Below are positions 1-6,814 of a stretch of DNA of 15,267 nt, in pieces (position 1 is the stretch's first letter; each line of letters begins with the position of its first letter). This DNA is from Clostridiales bacterium (GTDB taxonomy: Bacteria > Bacillota > Clostridia > Lachnospirales > CAG-274). The stretch lies in assembly GCA_021202835.1 (NCBI GenBank), contig JAJQCI010000083.1, positions 1 through 15,267 of the forward strand. Direction: 5' to 3'. A model generated the notes under the pieces. The model was not told where the DNA came from, ran no database searches, and worked only from the letters and a program-made list of their open reading frames with translations. The position numbers were made by a program, and so were the translations under genes.

Positions 1-2
1 TG

Positions 3-3000
3 TTGTGTTTCAGTTATATTACAATATTTGAAAAATTTTCATGCGTTTATCCTGGTGCAGTTCAAACCGCCCTGACCCCCACAAACAGAACAACAGGCTT
101 TAGCCCAACGGCAGGAACCTCACACAGGGTTAATCTTTATAACATAACCCTGACATTCAAGGCAGGAAACACAGTCTTTAACGGAGACACAGCGGCGGCA
201 GAGCTTACGGCATACTTAAGATACGGTGAAGCAGGTCTTTACACCTCTGACAGCTATGATAAGGCCTTTGAAATTCCTTCCGTTATGGCTGAAGGCTCAG
301 CCTACAGACTTGAGGATGACAGCTGGCTTCTCTATATTGACGGAACACAGCAGACCGGCACACTGAGCGCAGCAGACCTTAAGGTCTACACAATTTCCGA
401 CGGAAAAACATATTACACAACACCCTCGCTGATTGAAAGCATAAGTGTAACAATAGCCCCGGCGGAAGCCTCACAGGGCACAATCTATTATGAAAATACA
501 GCTGTTGAAACAAACACAGTAAAATATTTCGACAGCGGCATAACTATTAAAGACGTAACCGACCTTATAAAATTCACACCGGCTTCGGGAGCCTACTTCA
601 GCTTAGCCGGCTGGTATGTTGACGATGTACTTGTAACAGACTACACGGCAGTCTTAACCGACGGTCAGGTTCTTAAGCCCTATATTACATCGGATTCCTA
701 CAGCTGGAGTGAAAATGTAACAGGAGATGAAAACATTTCCTTTGCAACGCTTACGGGAGCCTACAACAATGTTGTAACCTACGGAACAGACATTACCTTC
801 AGCCTTAAAACGGAGAAGGGCTATAAGGTTTACAGCGTTTACTATACAATCGGCGCCGGAACGGCAGCAGAGCTGACAGCGGTAAACGGTGTTTACACAA
901 TCTCCGGAAAGGATATTTCAGACGATGTTACTCTTAATGTTACAATCAGGCAGTATCACACAATAACCTTCGAAGCCGGAACAGGAACCGAAATGAAAAA
1001 AATAACAGCCTACGCTTGGAGCGGAACAGCAGGCCTTTACAACTCTGTTGAAGGTCTGGGCCAAAGCGGCTGCAGCCTAAACGAAGACGACATAACCGGC
1101 GGAGTTAAGGCTTTGGAAGACTATGACCTTGCCACTGATACACCGGGCGACGGTCTTTGGACAACCGGCGGCGTTGTTTACACAACAGAGGCGGTTCTTG
1201 CCACAAAATTTTCCGCAGACACAGCCTTTACGGCAAACGCCTCGGCAATAAATACGGCGGCTTACAAGGCCTGGGTTAAGGTTTTAGACACCGACACAAT
1301 TTATAATGTTGGCGATACGGTTAATGCGGATATTTATATAAGCGCAGACAGCGAAGCCAACGCAGACAAGGTTAAAATTACATTTAATGAAGACTGGTTT
1401 ACAATTTCAGATGTTTCTGTAAACAATAATGCTTCATACACCAATGCAGGAAATGTTATAACAGCCGAAGGCCTTAACACAACAGTAGCCACGGCAGGAA
1501 CGGCGGTTATTTCATTAAAGCTTACCGTAAACAGTGACATAACCACAAACGAAGCAGCCGAAATTACGGTTGACGAAACAAACAGCTTCATAACCCCCTA
1601 CGGCAGAACAGTGGAGGTTAAGCCGACGGCAGGAACAGCGGCGCAGGTAAGCATCTATAACTTAGCCCTGACCTTCAAGCCCGGAAAGGCAGTCTTTAAC
1701 GGCGACAGCTCTATTACGTCACTTACGGCATATATGAAATATAATGAAACGGGCCTTTTCAGTTCAAACAGCTATACAACGCCCTTTGAGATTCCTGCAG
1801 TTACCGTTGAAAACACAGCCTACAGGCTTAACGAAAACAGCTGGGTTCTCTATATTGACGGAGAAGCTCAGGAAAATACGCTGACAGCGGAGGATTTGGC
1901 GGTATACACAATCTCAAACGACAAGACCTATGAGGTTATGCCGAGTGTTGCGGAGCAAATCACAGTGACAATTAATCCGGCAGACAGCGCCCGGGGAACA
2001 ATCTTCTATAACGGAGCGGCTGTTGAAGCAAGCATAACAATCACCTTTGACAGCGGAGTTACTCTGGAATATATAGCTAATCTCATAAAATTTGCAACCG
2101 CAGACGATACCTCCTACAGTTTGGCCGGCTGGTATTTAAACGGCAGTGAAACACCGGTTCTTGTCTCAAACTACTCAACAACGGCAATAACAGCCGACAC
2201 AGCACTTTCGCCTTATATAACGGCAAACAGGTTCAGCTGGAGCGGCAGCGCTGAAAACGGCTCGGTGGGAATTCTGACAGGGGTTGAAAACAGCGTTATT
2301 ACCTACGGAAACGATATAACCTTTACACTGACACCGAAAGACGGTTATAAGGTTTACAGTGTTTACTACACAGTTGAAGGCAATGTACCGGTTCAGCTGA
2401 CGGAAACAAACGGAGTTTACACAATACCCGGAAAGGCAGTTGTAAACAATATTTCACTGGACGCAGCAATAAAGCAGTATCATACAATAACCTTCAGCGC
2501 CGGAACAGGCAGCACAATGAAAGCTGCAGCGACAGCCTACGCATGGAACGGAGCAGCAGGCCTTTACAGCTCAGCAGACAATCTGGGCGAAAGCGCCTAC
2601 AGCCTGACGGCTTCCGACATAATAAACGGCTTAACAGCCGAAAGCGGCTACAGACTTGCAGCCGACACAGTAGGCGACGAGCTTTGGACGGAAAACGCAG
2701 ACGGCGCACCGGTTTACACAACGGCGGCAATTCTCGAAAAGGCATTCACAGCCGACACAGCCTTTACGGCAAACGCCGTAAGGCAGTATAAGGTGACATT
2801 TGAAGCAGGCGAAAACGGAAGTATAAGCGGAACAACGGAGATTACCGCAGACAGCGGAAAATCCATAACCTATATGGGCGGCACACTTCCCACACCGAAA
2901 GCAAACAGCAATTATGTTTTTGCCGGCTGGTTTATAAACGGTGCGGAAGCTTCAGAAGCCGACATTCTCACTATGGAAATAACCGGCGATTTAACTGTAA

Positions 3001-4235
3001 CCGCTGAATTTAGGGAAAGCTCTTATTCAATAACCTTTACGAAAACCCCGTCAGGAACCTTCTCGAACATAAGCGGAGTTTCGGAAGAAAACGGCAGCTA
3101 TACAGCAGTTTATAACACTGATGTAACCTTCACATTTATTCCGAATGAAGATTATGAAACAGCCGAAATCTACTTCACCGTTGACGGAGTTAAACCCCGC
3201 TTAAACGACAACGGCAGCGGAAGCTATACTATTTCCGGCTCCGACATAACGGGAACAGTTTCCGTTATAGTTGAAAGCAATGCCACAAGGACATTTACCA
3301 TTACGGTAAATTCCGAAAGCGGCGGAAGCCTTACGGGAACAACGGCCTTTACACTTCTTTTGGGCAGGTACCTTACAGAAGAACAGCTCAACGGCCTTTC
3401 GGTAACTGCTCCTACAGGCTATAGCTTCAAGGGCTGGAGAATTACAGCGGAAAGCAATGTTTACAACAGCAGTCTTGATTCTACGGAAAGCACAGCTTCG
3501 ACAGAGGAAAAAGAAATTGTTAAGGAAACAGTCAGGGAAACCGTAATTATTGACGATGATAATTTAAGCGGTTCGGCAGTTGAGGCGGAGGAAACAATTC
3601 CCGAGGAAGAATCTGAAGAAAAGCCGGAGACTGAAACAACCTCTTCTGTAAATGTTGTACTTGCTTCTCTTGTAAGCGACAGAATTTACACTTCAGACGA
3701 GCTTCTGACAATAGAAGCTGACAGAAACATAACCTTTGAGGCGGTTTTCGAGCTTACAGATTTCAGTGTAATTGATGAAAACTCGGCTGCGGTTATAACA
3801 GACGGCGCAGACGACAGCGGAAATGTTCATTACGGAACAAATGTTTCATTTACACTTACCGGTGACAAAATTATATCCTATGTGGGTTATAAAATCGGCG
3901 AAAACGGAACGGAAACAAAGCTTACGGCTGACGAAAACGGAGTTTTCACAATCCCCGGCAGTGTCATAAACGACAATGTTTATATAATAACCACTGTTGT
4001 AAGCGGCATTGAAATAACCTTCATATCTCATGATGACTATTTAGGAGAAGCAGTCACAGCCGGAGAGGGCAGAAAAATAGCTGTCCTCAGTGCAGCACTT
4101 TTAGACAGCGGAACCTATGCACTGACAAACGGCAGAGAATTTTTCTACTCAGAAAAAATACGGCGCATATGTAATATGGGTAGACGAAGACACAACAGAA
4201 GCAGGCTTAAGTGCCGAAATAACAATCAATCTTAA
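3..4235 (+). CDS. Large multi-repeat surface protein with a cohesin-like domain (5' partial, frameshifted near the 3' end)
   Basis: Probably a secreted or cell-wall protein for adhesion or complex assembly; no catalytic motif is visible. Residue numbers are position/3. The true start is off the window: the TTG at position 3 has no ribosome binding site, and the sequence resembles the rest of the protein only from about residue 23. Order: repeat block A1 (25-413); cohesin-like beta domain (about 418-530; key features VGDTV, the sandwich strand KVKITF, then TAVISLKLTV); block A2 (531-925); InlB/Listeria-Bacteroides B-repeat with FAGWF (928-1006); a GYKVYSVYYT-type module (1008-1093); a split B-repeat with FKGW (1094-1150) interrupted by an acidic Glu/Thr/Ser linker (1151-1217); another GYK-type module (1257-1340). 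The last 26 residues of this frame are basic and unlike the acidic, Thr/Ser-rich protein, because an extra A at 4153-4158 leaves the true frame, which carries a dockerin-like end. Family names come from pattern recognition only; the surface role is inferred. Confidence 0.8.
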   Translation: MCFSYITIFEKFSCVYPGAVQTALTPTNRTTGFSPTAGTSHRVNLYNITLTFKAGNTVFNGDTAAAELTAYLRYGEAGLYTSDSYDKAFEIPSVMAEGSAYRLEDDSWLLYIDGTQQTGTLSAADLKVYTISDGKTYYTTPSLIESISVTIAPAEASQGTIYYENTAVETNTVKYFDSGITIKDVTDLIKFTPASGAYFSLAGWYVDDVLVTDYTAVLTDGQVLKPYITSDSYSWSENVTGDENISFATLTGAYNNVVTYGTDITFSLKTEKGYKVYSVYYTIGAGTAAELTAVNGVYTISGKDISDDVTLNVTIRQYHTITFEAGTGTEMKKITAYAWSGTAGLYNSVEGLGQSGCSLNEDDITGGVKALEDYDLATDTPGDGLWTTGGVVYTTEAVLATKFSADTAFTANASAINTAAYKAWVKVLDTDTIYNVGDTVNADIYISADSEANADKVKITFNEDWFTISDVSVNNNASYTNAGNVITAEGLNTTVATAGTAVISLKLTVNSDITTNEAAEITVDETNSFITPYGRTVEVKPTAGTAAQVSIYNLALTFKPGKAVFNGDSSITSLTAYMKYNETGLFSSNSYTTPFEIPAVTVENTAYRLNENSWVLYIDGEAQENTLTAEDLAVYTISNDKTYEVMPSVAEQITVTINPADSARGTIFYNGAAVEASITITFDSGVTLEYIANLIKFATADDTSYSLAGWYLNGSETPVLVSNYSTTAITADTALSPYITANRFSWSGSAENGSVGILTGVENSVITYGNDITFTLTPKDGYKVYSVYYTVEGNVPVQLTETNGVYTIPGKAVVNNISLDAAIKQYHTITFSAGTGSTMKAAATAYAWNGAAGLYSSADNLGESAYSLTASDIINGLTAESGYRLAADTVGDELWTENADGAPVYTTAAILEKAFTADTAFTANAVRQYKVTFEAGENGSISGTTEITADSGKSITYMGGTLPTPKANSNYVFAGWFINGAEASEADILTMEITGDLTVTAEFRESSYSITFTKTPSGTFSNISGVSEENGSYTAVYNTDVTFTFIPNEDYETAEIYFTVDGVKPRLNDNGSGSYTISGSDITGTVSVIVESNATRTFTITVNSESGGSLTGTTAFTLLLGRYLTEEQLNGLSVTAPTGYSFKGWRITAESNVYNSSLDSTESTASTEEKEIVKETVRETVIIDDDNLSGSAVEAEETIPEEESEEKPETETTSSVNVVLASLVSDRIYTSDELLTIEADRNITFEAVFELTDFSVIDENSAAVITDGADDSGNVHYGTNVSFTLTGDKIISYVGYKIGENGTETKLTADENGVFTIPGSVINDNVYIITTVVSGIEITFISHDDYLGEAVTAGEGRKIAVLSAALLDSGTYALTNGREFFYSEKIRRICNMGRRRHNRSRLKCRNNNQS
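75..1241 (+). repeat. Large coding repeat block A, copy 1
   Basis: A unit of about 389 residues, running from TPTNRT to AFTANA, that aligns in frame with 1593-2777. Landmarks lie at a constant offset: LYN at 138 against 1656 (1518 bases) and the Q of QYHTITF at 951 against 2475 (1524 bases). The block is made of a TF-x-AG...TAY...AGLY module, an InlB-like repeat with LAGWY, a GYKVYSVYYTI module and a second TF-x-AG...TAY...AGLY module. The copies have diverged at many codons, so this is an old duplication and not an assembly collapse. Confidence 0.85.
1593..2777 (+). repeat. Large coding repeat block A, copy 2
   Basis: Second copy of the block, about 395 residues, from TPYGRT to AFTANA. It is roughly 6 codons longer than copy 1, with the extra codons in the C-terminal half. 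It follows directly on the cohesin-like domain (about 1254-1592). The same position in copy 1 falls at the window edge, so a cohesin-like domain may precede that copy too. Confidence 0.85.
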
Positions 4236-4461
4236 CGGTGCCTCGGTTTACGTTGACTACAGCGGCGATATAAACGGCTCAGGCAGCACAACAGCAGCCG
4301 ACGCCGGAATGATAAGTGATATCTTGGCCAACACATGGACAAAAGATTTAACCGACAGCCAGCTTTTCTCTCTCGATGTTGAACAGGCAGAAGCTCCCAA
4401 ACAAATCTACACCTCAGACGCAGTTTGGATTCTCCTTAACAACACAGGCACCGACGATTAA
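4159..4461 (+). pseudogene. Out-of-frame C-terminus of the surface protein: dockerin-like domain
   Basis: Dropping one A from the six-A run at 4153-4158 joins the upstream frame to this one as YSEK-YGAYVIWVDEDTT, and the reading continues for 100 codons to a TAA at 4459-4461. The segment keeps the acidic composition and codon choice of the upstream protein. It holds a type I dockerin-like calcium loop, GDINGSGSTTAAD, with D1, N3, S5, T9 and D12 of the 12-residue loop. A weaker second half follows, with a SLDVE start and a YTSDAVWILLN helix; it seems to carry an insertion of about three residues. Dockerins are calcium-binding plugs that bind cohesins. The segment has no start codon or ribosome binding site of its own near 4159, so it is part of the upstream gene. 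Either the gene is broken, or the read has an indel error, or the ribosome or polymerase slips. The call as one original gene is strong; the dockerin assignment is moderate. Confidence 0.75.
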
Positions 4462-4503
4462 AAACAGGCTGCTTCCGAAAAATTATATCTTTTTATAACT
4501 TAA

Positions 4504-4543
4504 AAACGGCTGTTCCCCATACCTTTTCGGGGAACAGCCGTTT
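4504..4543 (+). terminator. Rho-independent terminator of the surface-protein gene
   Basis: Perfect 15-bp inverted repeat, 4504-4518 (AAACGGCTGTTCCCC) with 4529-4543, around a 10-base loop. A T-rich stretch follows on the plus strand and an A run precedes it. It lies 42 bases after the dockerin-frame stop, which fits termination of the gene read through to 4461. Confidence 0.9.
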
Positions 4544-4720
4544 CTTTGATTGTATTTTCATAAAAGATAACTCACTGAATCTTTTCAAAACTGCATAGCC
4601 ATAGCTTGTGTTATAACTTTATGCCTTTTACTGAGATAAAAATTCTGAATCCTTTTAAACGGCAAACCGCCGCAGAAGCATATGCAGGCGGCAGTAATAC
4701 CGAGATGTGTTCATGTAAAA

Positions 4721-4766
4721 AAATAATAGCCGGCCTTTGATATATTTAAGCGGCCGGCTATTATTT
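4721..4766 (-). terminator. Rho-independent terminator of guaB
   Basis: Perfect 15-bp inverted repeat, 4721-4735 with 4752-4766 (GGCCGGCTATTATTT on the plus strand), around a 16-base loop. Read on the minus strand, the stem is followed by a run of T (4717-4724 are all A on the plus strand). It sits 10 bases beyond the guaB stop codon. Confidence 0.9.
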
Positions 4767-4776
4767 GTTTTTGTTA

Positions 4777-6288
4777 TCAGTGATTGTCTGCAGAAAAATT
4801 TTTGTCTTTGAGAACAACGTCGTGGGCGCCGCCCTCTACTATACTTGTTGATGAAACAAGGGTAAGTCTGGCTTTCTTTTGAAGCTCGGGAATTGTCAGT
4901 GCGCCGCAGTTGCACATTGTGTGTTTAACCTTTGAAAGTGTTGTCTGAACATTGTCGTGAAGATGACCGGCATAGGGAACGTAGGAGTCAACGCCCTCCT
5001 CGAAAGCGAGCTTTCCGGCGCCGCCCATGTCATATCTCTGCCAGTTTCTGGCTCTGGCTGAGCCCTCTCCCCAATATTCCTTCATATAGTTGCCGTTTAC
5101 GATGATTTTGTTTGTGGGAGACTCTTCGAAACGTGAAAAATATCTTCCCAGCATACAGAAATCGGCTCCCATTGCAAGAGCAAGGGTTATGTGGTAGTCG
5201 TGAACTATACCGCCGTCAGAGCATATGGGAATATAGATGCCTGTTTCTTCAAAATATTCGTCTCTTGCCTTGGCAACCTCTATAACGGCTGTGGCCTGGC
5301 CTCTGCCTATGCCCTTTGTTTCTCTTGTTATACAGATTGAGCCGCCGCCTATACCTATTTTAATGAAGTCTGCCCCTGCTTCGGCAAGAAACCTGAAACC
5401 GTCTCTGTCAACAACGTTGCCGGCGCCGACCTTTACGCTTTCACCGTATTTTTCTCTTATAAACTCAATTGTCATTTTCTGCCAGTCGGAGTAGCCCTCT
5501 GAGGAGTCTATGCAGAGAACGTCTGCCCCTGCTTCAACAAGCGCCGGAACTCTCTCTTCATAGTCACGGCTGTTTATGCCGGCGCCTACGATATAGCGCT
5601 TAGAGGAGTCTAAAAGCTCTAAGGGGTTGTCTTTGTGTGAAGAATAGTCCTTTCTGAAAACAAAGGCAACAAGGCGGCCTTCCTTGTCAATAATGGGAAG
5701 GGAGTTTAATTTATTATCCCAAATTATGTCATTGGCTACCTTGAGGCTTGTTCCCTCGGGGGCTGAAATAATTTTTTCTATGGGAGTCATAAATTCCGAA
5801 ATTTTTGTTGAGGGGTCCATACGGCTTATTCTGTAGTCTCTGCTTGTAACAATACCCACAAGCTTGCCCTGAGCAGTACCGTCCTCCGTTATTGCAACAG
5901 TGCTGTGGCCTTTTATTTTTTTAAGATCAACAACATCCTGCATTGTGTGGTTGGGAGTAAGGTTTGAATCGCTGGGAACAAAGCCGGCCTTATAGCTTTT
6001 TACCTTCTTAACCATCGCCGCTTCGTTTTCGATACTCTGGGAACCGTAAATAAAGGAGATTCCGCCTTCTTTAGCAAGAGCAATAGCCATTTTGTCGTCA
6101 GAGACTGACTGCATAATAGCGGAAACCAAAGGAATATTCATTGTAAGGGACGGCGTTTCGCCCTTTTTAAATTTAACAACGGGTGTTTTTAAAGAAACAG
6201 CCCCGGGAACGCACTCCTTGGGAGTATGACCGGGCACAAGCAAATATTCACTGAATGTATGAGATGGTTCGTCAAAGTAATAAGCCAT
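4777..6288 (-). CDS. guaB: Inosine-5'-monophosphate dehydrogenase
   Basis: Oxidises IMP to XMP with NAD+, the first committed step of GMP synthesis, in the cytoplasm as a tetramer. The protein has 503 residues. The catalytic TIM barrel is split by two CBS domains (about 110-225). Visible motifs are [10 protein letters not shown] (55-64), the CIDSSEG strand (259-265), the catalytic-cysteine loop [10 protein letters not shown] with Cys319, the phosphate-binding CSDGGI (356-361) and a mobile-flap Arg-Tyr pair (R418-Y419) in NWQRYD. It matches the 503-residue Clostridia/Lachnospiraceae type, which differs from the 485-490-residue Bacillus type. I chose the ATG at 6288 because AGGAGG (6295-6300, minus strand) lies 6 bases upstream and the protein then begins MAYYFDEP, as in relatives; an upstream ATG at 6315 would add nine basic residues on the wrong side of that site. 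The gene is monocistronic, between its own promoter (6337-6365) and terminator (4721-4766). Confidence 0.96.
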   Translation of the reverse strand: MAYYFDEPSHTFSEYLLVPGHTPKECVPGAVSLKTPVVKFKKGETPSLTMNIPLVSAIMQSVSDDKMAIALAKEGGISFIYGSQSIENEAAMVKKVKSYKAGFVPSDSNLTPNHTMQDVVDLKKIKGHSTVAITEDGTAQGKLVGIVTSRDYRISRMDPSTKISEFMTPIEKIISAPEGTSLKVANDIIWDNKLNSLPIIDKEGRLVAFVFRKDYSSHKDNPLELLDSSKRYIVGAGINSRDYEERVPALVEAGADVLCIDSSEGYSDWQKMTIEFIREKYGESVKVGAGNVVDRDGFRFLAEAGADFIKIGIGGGSICITRETKGIGRGQATAVIEVAKARDEYFEETGIYIPICSDGGIVHDYHITLALAMGADFCMLGRYFSRFEESPTNKIIVNGNYMKEYWGEGSARARNWQRYDMGGAGKLAFEEGVDSYVPYAGHLHDNVQTTLSKVKHTMCNCGALTIPELQKKARLTLVSSTSIVEGGAHDVVLKDKNFSADNH

Positions 6289-6336
6289 ATTTATCCTCCT
6301 TCTGAAATTGCACATAAATTTTTGTGATTAAAGCTG

Positions 6337-6365
6337 ATTTTACCAAAAACCTCCTTATATGTCAA
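6337..6365 (-). promoter_or_regulatory. Sigma-A promoter for guaB
   Basis: On the minus strand TTGACA (6360-6365), a 17-base spacer, then TAAAAT (6337-6342). The -35 box is perfect and the -10 box matches 5 of 6. Transcription would start near 6330, giving a leader of about 40 bases, too short for a purine riboswitch; none is seen. Confidence 0.8.
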
Positions 6366-6503
6366 GCACATTTTAAAATTTAACATGAAAAATAAGGTTA
6401 AGGTTAATCAGCAAAAAGTTCAGCCTTACATCTTGGCGCTCCGCTCGTGCCCTGCTGAGCTGCTCAGGTTAAATAAATAACCGCTCCCTAAGCAAAAAAT
6501 AAT

Positions 6504-6532
6504 TTGACGAACGGACATAAATAATATATAAT
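6504..6532 (+). promoter_or_regulatory. Sigma-A promoter for the CPxCG-glnS gene run
   Basis: TTGACG (6504-6509), a 17-base spacer, then TATAAT (6527-6532). This is a near-consensus promoter and would start transcription near 6539, about 34 bases before the ATG at 6573. An imperfect inverted repeat brackets it: GCTCCCTAAGC at 6483-6493 and GCTTTAGGGAGTGC at 6551-6564, sharing an 8-bp core. The rest of the 6289-6572 gap holds the guaB promoter and a 13-base palindrome (CTGAGC-T-GCTCAG, 6455-6467); I see no gene in it. Confidence 0.82.
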
Positions 6533-6572
6533 CTAATGTATATTTTATAAGCTTTAGGGAGTGCTTTGTTTT

Positions 6573-6800
6573 ATGGATTTAATTGAGGTTTTAAAAGAAG
6601 CCGGGAGAAGCTCCGATTTTGAGGAAAGTAAAAACTACTATTTTCAAAGGCATATTTGCGCCGCAGACGGCGCTGAAAGAAAGGTAAATTTGGATTATAC
6701 CCTTGAGGGGGATATGACGGATAAGGCTGTAAGATTCGGAATATGCCCCGAATGCGGAAAGGTTTTTTACAACAGGCACTACAGGGAGAAAAAGTTTTAA
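6573..6800 (+). CDS. Small CPxCG zinc-ribbon-like protein of unknown function
   Basis: 75 residues, cytoplasmic (no signal peptide or membrane segment). A possible metal site is formed by H27/C29 (QRHICAADG), C58-x2-C61 ([11 protein letters not shown]) and H69. CPxCG knuckles usually bind zinc, but only three cysteines are present, so a fourth ligand would have to be histidine or come from a partner. I chose the ATG at 6573, with AGGGAG at 6556-6561 upstream; a GTG at 6561 would overlap that site. It is the first gene after a near-consensus promoter. Its stop (6798-6800) overlaps the first bases of the glnS ribosome binding site, so translation of the two genes is probably coupled. I do not recognise the family. 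Length, codon use and context support a real gene. Confidence 0.7.
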   Translation: MDLIEVLKEAGRSSDFEESKNYYFQRHICAADGAERKVNLDYTLEGDMTDKAVRFGICPECGKVFYNRHYREKKF

Positions 6801-6814
6801 GGAGGATTTTTAAA

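Noticed and set aside
75..2777. The two large repeats as an assembly artefact
   Set aside because: The copies differ at many codons and by several in-frame length changes, so they are true diverged duplicates.
2494..2791. Arg- and Leu-rich open frames on both strands inside the surface gene
   Set aside because: They are out of frame with the repeat protein and arise from its GC-rich, Ala/Ser-rich codons; no start signals.
4544..4720. A small gene between the two terminators
   Set aside because: No open frame with a ribosome binding site and no tRNA-like fold; it looks like plain spacer between convergent genes.
6366..6500. A riboswitch or small RNA in the guaB-glnS divergent gap
   Set aside because: The guaB leader is only about 40 bases and the glnS-run leader about 34 bases; the rest of the gap lies upstream of both transcripts and folds only into a 13-base palindrome at 6455-6467.
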